Source of the DNA: Polynucleobacter sp. JS-JIR-5-A7
GTDB lineage: Bacteria > Pseudomonadota > Gammaproteobacteria > Burkholderiales > Burkholderiaceae
DNA length: 64,000 nucleotides
Assembly (NCBI RefSeq): GCF_018687935.1
Contig: NZ_CP061308.1
Coordinates: 2,040,048 to 2,104,047 of the forward strand
Direction: 5' to 3'
The translations under genes and the position numbers were made by a program. The first letter of the stretch is position 1; each line of letters opens with the position of its first letter. The notes beneath the pieces are model-generated. The model was not told the DNA's origin, ran no database searches, and saw only the letters and a list, made by a program, of their open reading frames with translations. This document shows positions 45,432 through 54,128 of the stretch, in pieces.

Positions 45432-46496
45432 CTAGACCAAACATCCCTCAAGCCCAGCCAATAGAACATCCTTAGGTAAATCAATGCCTATGAAGACCAT
45501 CCGGGTTTGTTTAGGCTCAGCACCCCAAGGACCAGCCAAATCGCTGCCCATCATCTGATGAACGCCCTGGAACACTACTTTTCGATTGCTGCCCTTTACA
45601 TAAAGCACGCCTTTATAACGCAGCATCTTTTCACCAAACACCTCCAAAATGCCTCCAAGGAAGTCTTCTAGCTTTTGGTGATCAAAGGGTTTATCACTAC
45701 GAAAAACAAAGGATTGGATGCGATCTGTGTGGCCGGCATGGCCATGGTGGTGATGGTCATGACTATGGTCGTGGCCACAGGTGCTGTGATCATGGTCATG
45801 GGAGTGGTCATGCCCGCAATCGGCATGGTCATGATCATCCTGCTCTAAGAAATGGGGGTCAATATCCAACTTGGCATTGAGATTGAAGCCCTTGAGATCT
45901 AAGACTGCATTCAAAGGCACTACGCCCTTGGAAATAGCGCTGATCGGGGCTCTAGGATTCATATGCATTAAGCGACCGCGCAGGGCCTCTACTTCAGCAG
46001 GAGAAACCAAGTCTGTCTTGGTAATAAAGATCTGATCTGCAAAGCCTACCTGGCGCTGAGCCTCTTCATGTTCGGTCAGTTGCTGCTGGCCATGCTTAGC
46101 GTCTACCAAAGTAACGACTGCGTCGAGTACATAGTGGTCAGCAACATCGTCATCCATAAAGAAGGTTTGCGCGACAGGGCCTGGATTAGCGACGCCCGTG
46201 GTTTCAATCACAACCCGGTCAAAACTAATCTTCTTATCTTTACGCTGCTCCCATAGCGCATTGAGAGCCTCAACAAGATCGCCACGAATCGTGCAGCAAA
46301 TACAACCATTGCTCATTTGCACAATATTCTCTTCGTGATCTTGAACCAAGATGTCATTGTCAATATTCTCTTCGCCGAATTCATTCTCAATCACTGCAAT
46401 TTTTTTGCCGTGATCTTCAGTGAGGATGTGTTTCAACAAAGTGGTTTTGCCGCTTCCCAAAAAGCCCGTCAATATGGTTACTGGAATTAATGCCAT
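45432..46496 (-). CDS. CobW/COG0523 family GTP-binding metallochaperone
   Basis: A G3E-family GTPase of about 354 residues. The P-loop is GFLGSGKTTLL, the metal-binding CxCC motif is NGCICCTIRGDL, and the guanine motif is TKTD. A His-rich segment (DHDHADCGHDH onward) of some 35 residues before the C-terminal domain can bind zinc or another metal. Such proteins deliver zinc (ZNG1/YeiR group) or cobalt (CobW). Zinc is favoured by the dksA neighbour, but this is an inference. The frame is open to 46535; the ATG at 46496 (MALIPVTILTGFLG) matches the family start. Confidence 0.9.
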   Translation of the reverse strand: MALIPVTILTGFLGSGKTTLLKHILTEDHGKKIAVIENEFGEENIDNDILVQDHEENIVQMSNGCICCTIRGDLVEALNALWEQRKDKKISFDRVVIETTGVANPGPVAQTFFMDDDVADHYVLDAVVTLVDAKHGQQQLTEHEEAQRQVGFADQIFITKTDLVSPAEVEALRGRLMHMNPRAPISAISKGVVPLNAVLDLKGFNLNAKLDIDPHFLEQDDHDHADCGHDHSHDHDHSTCGHDHSHDHHHHGHAGHTDRIQSFVFRSDKPFDHQKLEDFLGGILEVFGEKMLRYKGVLYVKGSNRKVVFQGVHQMMGSDLAGPWGAEPKQTRMVFIGIDLPKDVLLAGLEGCLV

Positions 46497-46527
46497 GAAT
46501 GATCCAATCAAAATCGAGATGTAATGC

Positions 46528-46550
46528 TTTCCCAAAGTGGGAAACCCACT
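46528..46550. repeat. two overlapping inverted repeats before the COG0523 gene
   Basis: TTTCCC (46528-46533) pairs with GGGAAA (46539-46544), and AGTGGG (46536-46541) pairs with CCCACT (46545-46550). The two hairpins share bases and exclude each other. They lie in the 69-base gap between xerC and the metallochaperone gene. They do not match the Zur box as I know it, and no T-run follows. Confidence 0.4.
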
Positions 46551-46565
46551 ATATTACCGAGTTCC

Positions 46566-47567
46566 TCAGCCTTTACCAGCCTTTGCGCGAGGATGCGCTT
46601 TATCGTATGCCTGAGCTAGGTGCTGGAAATCTAAAGAGGTATAAATCTGAGTGCTAGCGATACTGGCATGCCCTAGCATCTCTTGCACGGCACGCAAATC
46701 CTGCGAGGATTGCAAAACATGACTTGCAAAACTGTGGCGCATCATGTGAGGATGCACATGAGTTGGCAGCCCAGCCCGCATCGCTAGCATACGCAGACGC
46801 GCTTGCACCGTGCGTGGCGATAAACGCTTACCAGTCGCAGATAAAAATAAGGCAATCGATTGCTCGGGATAAGAACTGGCATCACGCAGCTCTCGCCAAG
46901 CAAGTAGAGACTTCATTGCAGGCGAACCCACTGGCACAGAACGCCTTTTTCCACCTTTACCTAAAACTGTGACTTCAGCAGCATCCCAATCTAGCCAGCC
47001 GGCAGACTCATGCTGACGATCTTTGCTTGGCATCACATCGATACCCAATAATTCTGATAGTCGCAAGCCAGAGGAATACAGCAAATCAATGATGGCGGCA
47101 TCTCTGACAGACTCCAGATCTTTTTTCTCGTCTGCTTCTTTGACGGCTTGATTTACCAGTGCAAGCGCTTGCTCAACTGATAAGGCCTTGGGTAAAGACT
47201 TCAAACGCTTAGGCGCCTTTACATCATCAACGGGATTTGCGATTAAATTACTAGCCACTTTGCCTGCACGTGCATCACGCCGCGCATCTTTTTCAGTCAA
47301 CCAGTCATACCAACCACGCCATGCTGACAGAGCTCGAGCAATACTTCTAGAAGACTTTTCTTTGGAATGTAAACGACCAGCCCAGCGACGAATATGAGCA
47401 TTACTCACTTTTAATAAATCAACAGAATCTTCAAGGGCAAAATTTTGCAGATCGCTAAGATCCATGCCATACGCTTTTAAGGTATGTTGAGAAAGTTGCC
47501 GCAACACATGTAACTCATGCAAATACTCTTGCATGAGGGGGTGGAGTTCAGTCAGCTTTAGCTTCAT
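46566..47567 (-). CDS. xerC: tyrosine recombinase XerC
   Basis: A site-specific recombinase of about 333 residues that, with XerD, resolves chromosome dimers at dif. The N-terminal SAM-like core-binding domain starts LMQEYLHELHVLRQLSQHTLKAY. Catalytic residues are visible: Arg in SGLRLSELLG, the His-x-x-Arg in HPHMMRHSFASHVL, and the Tyr in STQIYTSLD. The frame is open to 47660, but that is inside the DUF484 gene; ATG 47567 has CAGG 4 bases upstream. It overlaps the end of DUF484 by 20 bases. DUF484-xerC is a widespread pair. Confidence 0.93.
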   Translation of the reverse strand: MKLKLTELHPLMQEYLHELHVLRQLSQHTLKAYGMDLSDLQNFALEDSVDLLKVSNAHIRRWAGRLHSKEKSSRSIARALSAWRGWYDWLTEKDARRDARAGKVASNLIANPVDDVKAPKRLKSLPKALSVEQALALVNQAVKEADEKKDLESVRDAAIIDLLYSSGLRLSELLGIDVMPSKDRQHESAGWLDWDAAEVTVLGKGGKRRSVPVGSPAMKSLLAWRELRDASSYPEQSIALFLSATGKRLSPRTVQARLRMLAMRAGLPTHVHPHMMRHSFASHVLQSSQDLRAVQEMLGHASIASTQIYTSLDFQHLAQAYDKAHPRAKAGKG

Positions 47568-48222
47568 AAGCCTGGATGCGATCCAAAGCTGCAGCAGTGA
47601 GTTCTGCAATTTGACGCAAATAGAAAGCGCCCATGTCTGCAGTAAATCGTGTTTCATCATTGCTGGCTAGCAGCAGTACTGCGGGAGATTGGATTACCCC
47701 AATGCTCCTGCCCAGCGGTAGGCCGATTGCCACCATACTTTGCCACTCTGAACTTATCGTAGTTTGCGATGCCAGCAAATCTACGCTGGCCGCTGCCAAC
47801 TCTTTTGCTGAGCCGCACAAGGGGGTATCCACCCAAGGACCAAATGCTGAATTAGGCGAAAGCAATTGTGCGGATTCCACCTCAAAAACTTCAGCCAAGC
47901 CCGTCGTAATAGCGCCTTCAATATCGGCCTTGTTATTGGCCTTCATCAAACGCAACAACCAAGCCACTAAACTTTGTTGCGTCTTGTCGTTACGACTACC
48001 AAAGTGCAACATTTCGCTCAGACGACGATTGAGCTCTTGATTTTGGGTGCGCAATACGGTCATCTGACGCTCTTGTAAAGAGATCGTTCGGTCCTCATGA
48101 GGATGTTTAATCCGAATCTCATTAAAGAGATTGGCATAGCGCTCAAAGAAACCGGGTGTTGCACGCAACCACTCGGCAACCAATTCTTCTTGCTCAATTT
48201 GCTTAGGATCAATCGCGCTCAT
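47548..48222 (-). CDS. DUF484 family protein
   Basis: A 224-residue protein of the DUF484 (YigA-like) family with a GAF-like fold. The start EELVAEWLRATPGFFERYANLF and the following ISLQERQMTVLRTQNQELNRRL coiled segment are diagnostic. The function is unknown; it is nearly always upstream of xerC, as here, which suggests co-expression with the recombinase. A basis for signal sensing through the GAF-like domain is only inferred. Confidence 0.88.
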   Translation of the reverse strand: MSAIDPKQIEQEELVAEWLRATPGFFERYANLFNEIRIKHPHEDRTISLQERQMTVLRTQNQELNRRLSEMLHFGSRNDKTQQSLVAWLLRLMKANNKADIEGAITTGLAEVFEVESAQLLSPNSAFGPWVDTPLCGSAKELAAASVDLLASQTTISSEWQSMVAIGLPLGRSIGVIQSPAVLLLASNDETRFTADMGAFYLRQIAELTAAALDRIQAYEAKAD

Positions 48223-48248
48223 CTATCTCTTTCTTGGCTTACTCTTTA

Positions 48249-49727
48249 TTAACTTACTTCACTTAATTTTTTTCGCAACAAATCGTTGACCTGTCCAGGA
48301 TTTGCTTTACCCTGAGAGGCTTTCATAATTTGGCCTACTAGCGCATTGAAGGCCTTCTCCTTACCCGAGCGGAACTCTTCAACCGACTTCTGATTAGCAG
48401 TCAACACTTGATCAATGATGGCCTCTAGTGCGCCACTGTCACTAATTTGTTTAAGGCCCTTAGCATCAATAATGTGGTCAACGGTACTCATGGCTTTACC
48501 TGTAACAGCCTCTTCCCACAGAATTGCAAAAATATCTTTGGCAATCTTATTAGAGATGGTGCCATCTGCAACCCGAGTCAGCAATGGCGCTAAGTGCTCT
48601 GCCTTTAGTGGCGCGTCTGCAGTCGCAATACCTGCACGATTTACAGCCGAAGCAAATTCACCAGCAATTAAATTGGCTGCTGCTTTTGCGAGAGGCTTAC
48701 CAACGATCGCCAATAAGTCTTCGAATACTTTTGCAGTATCGCGATCCTGGGTCAGCAATTGGGTATCGTAAGCACTCAAGCCATACTCGCTTTGCCATTG
48801 CTCGCGTAACTGAGTAGGTAAAGCTGGCATACCGCTTCGCACCTGAGCGATCCAAGCATCATCAATCACCACTGGCAATAAATCTGGATCCGGGAAGTAG
48901 CGATAATCGTTTGCATCTTCTTTGCTTCGCATACTGCGCGTCTCTTGACGATCAGGATCATACAAGCGCGTTTCTTGAATAACCGTACCACCATCCTCAA
49001 TCAATTCAATTTGACGACGCACTTCATATTGAATCGCCTCTTCGAGGAAGCGGAAAGAGTTTAAGTTCTTAATCTCGCAACGCGTACCAAACTCTACTTG
49101 TCCTTTAGGACGAACTGATACGTTGGCATCACAGCGGAATGAGCCTTCCTGCATATTGCCATCACAGACACCCAACCAAACCACCAAAGTGTGGAGCGCT
49201 TTTGCGTAAGCTACTGCTTCGGCAGCACTGCGCATGACAGGCTCAGTCACAATTTCTAGTAGTGGAGTGCCTGCGCGATTTAAATCGATGCCGCTCGATG
49301 GCTCGCCATGGGGACCAATAAAACCCTCTTCATGCACGGATTTGCCAGCATCTTCTTCCATATGGGCGCGCGTTAGTTCAACTACCTTAACTTCATCACC
49401 TACAAGAATTTCTACTTTTCCGCCAACAACTACTGGAATTTCCATCTGACTAATTTGATAGCCCTTAGGCAAATCAGGATAGAAATAGTTCTTCCGCGCA
49501 AAAATACTGGCCGGTGAAATTTTTGCACCAACAGCCAATCCAAAACGGATTGCATGCTCAACTGCTTGGCGATTTAATACCGGTAACACTCCTGGTAACG
49601 CCAAATCTACTGCACATGCTTGGGTGTTTGGTTGTGCACCAAAGCGCGTACTTGCGCCACTAAAAATCTTGGATTGGGTTTGTAGCTGTGCGTGGGTCTC
49701 AAGACCGATAACGACTTCCCATTGCAT
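48249..49727 (-). CDS. gatB: aspartyl/glutamyl-tRNA amidotransferase subunit B
   Basis: A 492-residue subunit of the amidotransferase that corrects Glu-tRNA-Gln or Asp-tRNA-Asn. WEVVIGLETHAQLQTQSKIFSG, KNYFYPDLPKGYQISQ, and the C-terminal YqeY-like domain are canonical. The ATG at 49727 overlaps the gatA stop by one base (TGATG); a GTG 3 bases earlier is an alternative. The kinase-like half activates the amide transfer from GatA. It is last in gatCAB. Confidence 0.96.
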   Translation of the reverse strand: MQWEVVIGLETHAQLQTQSKIFSGASTRFGAQPNTQACAVDLALPGVLPVLNRQAVEHAIRFGLAVGAKISPASIFARKNYFYPDLPKGYQISQMEIPVVVGGKVEILVGDEVKVVELTRAHMEEDAGKSVHEEGFIGPHGEPSSGIDLNRAGTPLLEIVTEPVMRSAAEAVAYAKALHTLVVWLGVCDGNMQEGSFRCDANVSVRPKGQVEFGTRCEIKNLNSFRFLEEAIQYEVRRQIELIEDGGTVIQETRLYDPDRQETRSMRSKEDANDYRYFPDPDLLPVVIDDAWIAQVRSGMPALPTQLREQWQSEYGLSAYDTQLLTQDRDTAKVFEDLLAIVGKPLAKAAANLIAGEFASAVNRAGIATADAPLKAEHLAPLLTRVADGTISNKIAKDIFAILWEEAVTGKAMSTVDHIIDAKGLKQISDSGALEAIIDQVLTANQKSVEEFRSGKEKAFNALVGQIMKASQGKANPGQVNDLLRKKLSEVS

Positions 49728-51244
49728 CACACCACCTCACTTGCTTGACGCAAATGCCAATCACTGGCTTGCTGATATTGATGGGCGACTTGAAGTAAAC
49801 GTGCTTCAGAAAAATAGTTACCAATCAACTGCATGCCAATTGGTAAATTGTTTGCATTAAATCCGCAGGGCGCACTCATGGCAGGCAAGCCTGCTAAGTT
49901 AGTGGAAAGTGTATAAATATCTTCTAAATACATTTGCACTGGATCTTTTGATTTTTCACCTAAACGCCAGGCTACATCAGGTGCTACGGGCCCAAGGATG
50001 ACATCACACTCTTTAAATGCCGCCTGAAAATCTGAGGCAATAATGCGTCGAATCTTTTGTGCCTGTAAGTAGTAGGCATCGTAATAACCATGACAAAGAA
50101 CGTAAGTGCCAATCAAGATGCGACGTCTAACTTCTGGCCCGAAACCTTCGGTGCGGGACTTCTGATACATATCACCAAGATCTTTGTAATCACTAGCGCG
50201 ATGACCATAGCGCACACCATCAAAGCGACTCAAATTACTAGAGGCTTCTGCTGGAGCTAAAACGTAATAAACCGGTATTGAGAGTTTGGTTTTAGGCAAG
50301 CTGACTTCAACCAACTTCGCGCCTAAACTTGCTAAAGTTTTGGCAGCTTCATTCACAGATTTCGCTACATCAACAGCTAAACCTTCTGCAAAAAATTCTT
50401 TTGGCAAACCAATACGCAAACCCTCTAATGGTTTTGCAGGATTGGCATTGCCTTCTTGCCAAGCTTGATTCAGAAAGCGACCGTAGTCCTCCCCAGAATC
50501 TGTGAGCGAGGTCGAGTCGCGTGAATCGTGCGAAGACATGGCAGAAAGTAGTAGTGCGCAATCTTCAGCAGTTTTGCCCATCGGACCTGCTTGATCTAAA
50601 GATGATGCATAGGCGATCATGCCGTAACGAGAAACGCGTCCATAAGTGGGCTTAATTCCAGTTAAGCCACAAAATGCTGCTGGCTGACGAATCGAGCCCC
50701 CAGTATCGGTCCCTGTAGCAATCGGAGCTAAGCCAGCTGCTACTGCTGCAGCCGATCCACCAGAAGAACCGCCAGCAACGTGCGCAGAGTTCCAAGGATT
50801 GAGTACTGGGCCATAAGCTGAGTTTTCATTGGAAGAGCCCATGGCGAACTCGTCCATATTGGTCTTGCCTAAGCAAACCATGCCTGCGCCATGAGGGTTA
50901 CTTTCATCCGGAATTCCCAAGTTCGCCACTACGGTGGCATCAAAAGGGCTTTGATATCCAGACAAGATTTTGGATGCTGCGGTCGACTTCCAGCCACGAG
51001 TAACGAACACATCTTTGTGCGCAACAGGGATACCGGTCAACTTACCAGCTTTTCCAGACGAAATCAGAAAGTCTGCTTTATTAGCTTGCTCTAAACTTAA
51101 GTGAGTATTCACATCAATATAGGCATTCCACTGTTTTCCAGCCTCAATGCGGTCTAAAAAATACTGGGTCAGCTCCATGCTAGAAACCTCTTTTGTCGCA
51201 AGTGCTTTTGCCATCAAAGCAATAGGTGTGTTGTGCCAACTCAT
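49727..51244 (-). CDS. gatA: aspartyl/glutamyl-tRNA amidotransferase subunit A
   Basis: A 505-residue amidase-signature enzyme that frees ammonia from glutamine for GatB. The catalytic Lys is in VAHKDVFVTRG, and the Ser pair is in GGSSGGSAAAVAAG followed by GTDTGGSIRQPAAFCG. The length is slightly above the usual 485. Its start overlaps gatC by 4 bases and its stop overlaps gatB by 1. Confidence 0.96.
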   Translation of the reverse strand: MSWHNTPIALMAKALATKEVSSMELTQYFLDRIEAGKQWNAYIDVNTHLSLEQANKADFLISSGKAGKLTGIPVAHKDVFVTRGWKSTAASKILSGYQSPFDATVVANLGIPDESNPHGAGMVCLGKTNMDEFAMGSSNENSAYGPVLNPWNSAHVAGGSSGGSAAAVAAGLAPIATGTDTGGSIRQPAAFCGLTGIKPTYGRVSRYGMIAYASSLDQAGPMGKTAEDCALLLSAMSSHDSRDSTSLTDSGEDYGRFLNQAWQEGNANPAKPLEGLRIGLPKEFFAEGLAVDVAKSVNEAAKTLASLGAKLVEVSLPKTKLSIPVYYVLAPAEASSNLSRFDGVRYGHRASDYKDLGDMYQKSRTEGFGPEVRRRILIGTYVLCHGYYDAYYLQAQKIRRIIASDFQAAFKECDVILGPVAPDVAWRLGEKSKDPVQMYLEDIYTLSTNLAGLPAMSAPCGFNANNLPIGMQLIGNYFSEARLLQVAHQYQQASDWHLRQASEVV

Positions 51245-51534
51245 TCAATCACCTTTGGAACCAAAAAGTAGCCATCATGCTGAGCAGGGGCTGATTGCAT
51301 GTTTTCAGCACGATGATCTGATTCTGTTACTTGGTCAGCACGTAATGGCTGTGCCAATTCCCTCAGAAATAAGATAGGGTGCGCAAGCGGCTCTAAGCCA
51401 CTAGTGTCGACAGCCTGCATTTCTTCAACGAGGGAAAAAATAGCCTGCAATTGAGGCAAAACTGCCTCAGCTTCTGCCTGGCTTAACTCAAGCCTGGAAA
51501 GGTGCGCAATGCGCTGAACATCATCAAGTTTCAT
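51241..51534 (-). CDS. gatC: aspartyl/glutamyl-tRNA amidotransferase subunit C
   Basis: A 97-residue stabilising subunit. MKLDDVQRIAHLSRLELSQAEA and the C-terminal REDQV-like LRADQVTESDHRAENMQSAP are diagnostic, with FLVPKVIE at the end. It is first in the gatCAB operon and divergent from mreB, with a 61-base gap that must hold both promoters. Confidence 0.94.
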   Translation of the reverse strand: MKLDDVQRIAHLSRLELSQAEAEAVLPQLQAIFSLVEEMQAVDTSGLEPLAHPILFLRELAQPLRADQVTESDHRAENMQSAPAQHDGYFLVPKVIE

Positions 51535-51595
51535 GGGGCGCTAGAGTATCATTCCAATATATTTTTATTAACACCTTCTATTTTCCCACTACATC

Positions 51596-52639
51596 ATGTT
51601 TAGTTTTTTCCGTAGCTACTTTTCCAATGACCTAGCCATCGATCTAGGAACCGCAAATACCTTAATTTATATGCGTGACCGGGGTATTGTCCTCGATGAG
51701 CCATCGGTTGTGGCGATTCGTCAAGAAGGCGGACCAAATGGCAAAAAAACCATTTTGGCAGTCGGAAAAGAGGCCAAAGCGATGTTGGGTCGCGTACCAG
51801 GCAATATTGAAGCAATTCGTCCCATGAAAGATGGTGTGATTGCCGACTTCACCATTACCGAACAAATGCTCAAGCAATTTATCAAGCTTGTGCATGAAAG
51901 CAAACTTTTAAGGCCAAGTCCACGCATCATCATTTGTGTTCCTTGTGGATCCACTCAAGTTGAGCGTCGCGCGATTCGCGAATCTGCATTGGGCGCTGGT
52001 GCATCGCAAGTATTTCTGATTGAAGAACCGATGGCAGCCGCCATTGGATCTGGTCTGCCAGTTTCTGAAGCTGCTGGTTCCATGGTGGTTGATATTGGCG
52101 GAGGCACCACCGAAGTTGGCGTGATGTCATTAGGTGGCATGGTTTACAAAGGCTCAGTTCGTGTTGGCGGAGATAAGTTTGACGAAGCGATTACCAATTA
52201 CATTCGACGTAACTACGGTATGTTGATTGGTGAACAAACTGCTGAGTTAATTAAGAAAACCATTGGCTCAGCCTTCCCTGGCGCTGAAGTGCGCGAAATG
52301 GAAGTCAAGGGGCGCAATCTTTCTGAAGGTGTTCCACGTAGCTTCACCGTAACAAGTAATGAAATTCTTGAGGCATTGACTGACCCATTAAATCAAATCG
52401 TGACTGCAGTAAAAGCTGCTCTCGAGCAGATTCCACCTGAGTTGGCATCAGATATTGCTGAGCGCGGCATGATGCTAACAGGCGGTGGCGCCTTATTGCG
52501 TGACCTTGACCGTCTCCTGCTGGAAGAAACTGGTTTACCTATTCACGTGCCAGAAGATCCATTAACTTGCGTAGCTCGTGGTTGTGGCATTGCACTTGAA
52601 CGCATGGATAAGTTAGGCGGAGTGTTCTCGCACGAGTAA
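51596..52639 (+). CDS. mreB: rod shape-determining protein MreB
   Basis: A 347-residue actin homologue that forms membrane-bound filaments guiding lateral cell-wall synthesis. Nucleotide-binding segments are IDLGTANTLIY (phosphate 1), DIGGGTTEVGV (phosphate 2) and LTGGGALLRDLD (adenosine). The N-terminal MFSFFRSYF is an amphipathic membrane-binding helix typical of Gram-negative MreB. It is first in the mreBCD-mrdA-rodA operon. Confidence 0.97.
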   Translation: MFSFFRSYFSNDLAIDLGTANTLIYMRDRGIVLDEPSVVAIRQEGGPNGKKTILAVGKEAKAMLGRVPGNIEAIRPMKDGVIADFTITEQMLKQFIKLVHESKLLRPSPRIIICVPCGSTQVERRAIRESALGAGASQVFLIEEPMAAAIGSGLPVSEAAGSMVVDIGGGTTEVGVMSLGGMVYKGSVRVGGDKFDEAITNYIRRNYGMLIGEQTAELIKKTIGSAFPGAEVREMEVKGRNLSEGVPRSFTVTSNEILEALTDPLNQIVTAVKAALEQIPPELASDIAERGMMLTGGGALLRDLDRLLLEETGLPIHVPEDPLTCVARGCGIALERMDKLGGVFSHE

Positions 52640-52663
52640 GCGACATACACGTCGATCAGGGCA

Positions 52664-53599
52664 TTGCAACATACCGCTCCTCCACTTTTCAGACAGGGCA
52701 TACCAGCCTTACTTAAACTGATTGTCTGTCTGTCGATCAGCATTGCATTGATGCTGATCGATTTTCGCTTTAAAGCGCTCGACCCAATTCGCAACAATAT
52801 AAATTTAGTTTTGCGTCCTCTTGAGTACATCATGATGGCGCCTCGCAATGTCATCGAAGTAACGTCAGAATATTTCACCACTCGCTCTACACTTGATCAA
52901 GAAAATCAGGTCATGAAAGCTCGCCAAGCAGAGCTATCTTTGTTAGCCAATCAATCAGAGTTCTTGATGGTTGAGAATCAAAATTTACGCGAGTTGATGG
53001 CGCTGCAAAAACAAGTGGCATTCAAAACCTTGCCAGTAGAAATTCTATTCAATCCGCCCAACCCCATTTCACAACGTATTGTGATTAATCGCGGCAGCAA
53101 TGACGGTATCAAACTAGGCAACCCGATTGCCAACGATGCTGGCATTCTTGGCCAGGTGGTCCGTCTGTATGAGCGCTCTGCTGAAGTATCACTCTTAGAG
53201 GACCGTGACTTTGCGGTTCCCGTCCAAGTGGCTCGCAATGGTCTGCGCGCAGCTGTTTTTGGGGCTGGGCGTGGCAACCCTCTCGAATTACGTTATTTAC
53301 CTGTTGCCAGCGATTTGGAAGTTGGCGACATTCTCCTGACGTCTGGAATTGATGGCATTTATCCTCCAGGCTTTGCGGTAGCGGTCATTAGCAAAATAGA
53401 GCGTAACGCTGATAAAAACTCTTCTAACGTGTTTTGCATACCAGTAGCCGCAGTCAATCGTTATCGTCAGGCACTCGCCTTTTTATACGACCCACAATTT
53501 GATGCCAAGGCGCCAGTCCTCAATAATAAGTCAGCCTCAGGCACACCTTTAACCAATAACCCAGGTCGTCGCCAGACTCGTGCGCGAGGCATGCAATGA
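52664..53599 (+). CDS. mreC: rod shape-determining protein MreC
   Basis: A 311-residue bitopic protein of the elongasome. The start TTG 52664 gives MQHTAPPLFRQGIPALLKL, as expected for betaproteobacterial MreC; no ATG precedes that motif, and CAGG lies just upstream. A membrane helix (about 16-37) and a coiled coil (about 65-115) lead to the periplasmic beta-domains (RIVINRGSNDGIKLGNP; DILLTSGIDGIYPPGFAVAV). The C-terminal 40 residues are low-complexity. It overlaps mreD by 4 bases. Confidence 0.95.
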   Translation: MQHTAPPLFRQGIPALLKLIVCLSISIALMLIDFRFKALDPIRNNINLVLRPLEYIMMAPRNVIEVTSEYFTTRSTLDQENQVMKARQAELSLLANQSEFLMVENQNLRELMALQKQVAFKTLPVEILFNPPNPISQRIVINRGSNDGIKLGNPIANDAGILGQVVRLYERSAEVSLLEDRDFAVPVQVARNGLRAAVFGAGRGNPLELRYLPVASDLEVGDILLTSGIDGIYPPGFAVAVISKIERNADKNSSNVFCIPVAAVNRYRQALAFLYDPQFDAKAPVLNNKSASGTPLTNNPGRRQTRARGMQ

Positions 53600-54120
53600 T
53601 TGATAACCAAAGTGGCTATATCCTGCGGCCAGTCAGTCCCCTATTTATTTACTTCAGTTTATTTTGTGCGCTGTTATTAAATTTTTTACCGTTTGGAAAC
53701 TTCGGCTGGGTCCCCGACTTCCTAATCATCAGTATCGTATTTTGGAATATTCACCAACATCGCTATGTCAGCGTTATTTGGGCGTTTGGCTTGGGCCTGA
53801 TGATGGATGTTCATAACTCAGACTTATTGGGCTTACATGCTTTTAGTTATTCGCTAGTCGCTTACATTGCCATTTCTTGGCATAGGCGCATCATTTCGCT
53901 TAACGTTCTATCGCAAGCACTGCATCTTCTTCCCATTTTCTTAATAGTTTCTTTGTTTCCTGTACTGGTGCATTGGATGCTGAGCGGAGAGCTTTATTGG
54001 TGGGCCCTAACAGGCGCTATTCAAGCGCTGATTGAAGCGTTGCTGTGGCCAATTGCCACAAATATTTTGTTGGCCCCACAACGCCGTCCGATTGATGTCG
54101 ATCTCAATCGCCCTCTTTAA
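53596..54120 (+). CDS. mreD: rod shape-determining protein MreD
   Basis: A 174-residue integral membrane protein with about five to six hydrophobic helices. Its sequence is poorly conserved but has the LRPVSPLFIYFSLFCALLLNFLP start and GLMMDVHNSDLLGLHAFSY, the MreD signature with the conserved Asp. Position between mreC and mrdA supports the call. It overlaps mreC by 4 bases and precedes mrdA by 8. Confidence 0.93.
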   Translation: MIDNQSGYILRPVSPLFIYFSLFCALLLNFLPFGNFGWVPDFLIISIVFWNIHQHRYVSVIWAFGLGLMMDVHNSDLLGLHAFSYSLVAYIAISWHRRIISLNVLSQALHLLPIFLIVSLFPVLVHWMLSGELYWWALTGAIQALIEALLWPIATNILLAPQRRPIDVDLNRPL

Positions 54121-54128
54121 GAAGCTGT

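Noticed and set aside
45720..45840. Repeated CATGGTCATG-like units that could suggest a tandem repeat or CRISPR array
   Set aside because: They are codons of the His/Asp-rich segment of the COG0523 protein, with no constant repeat-spacer pattern.
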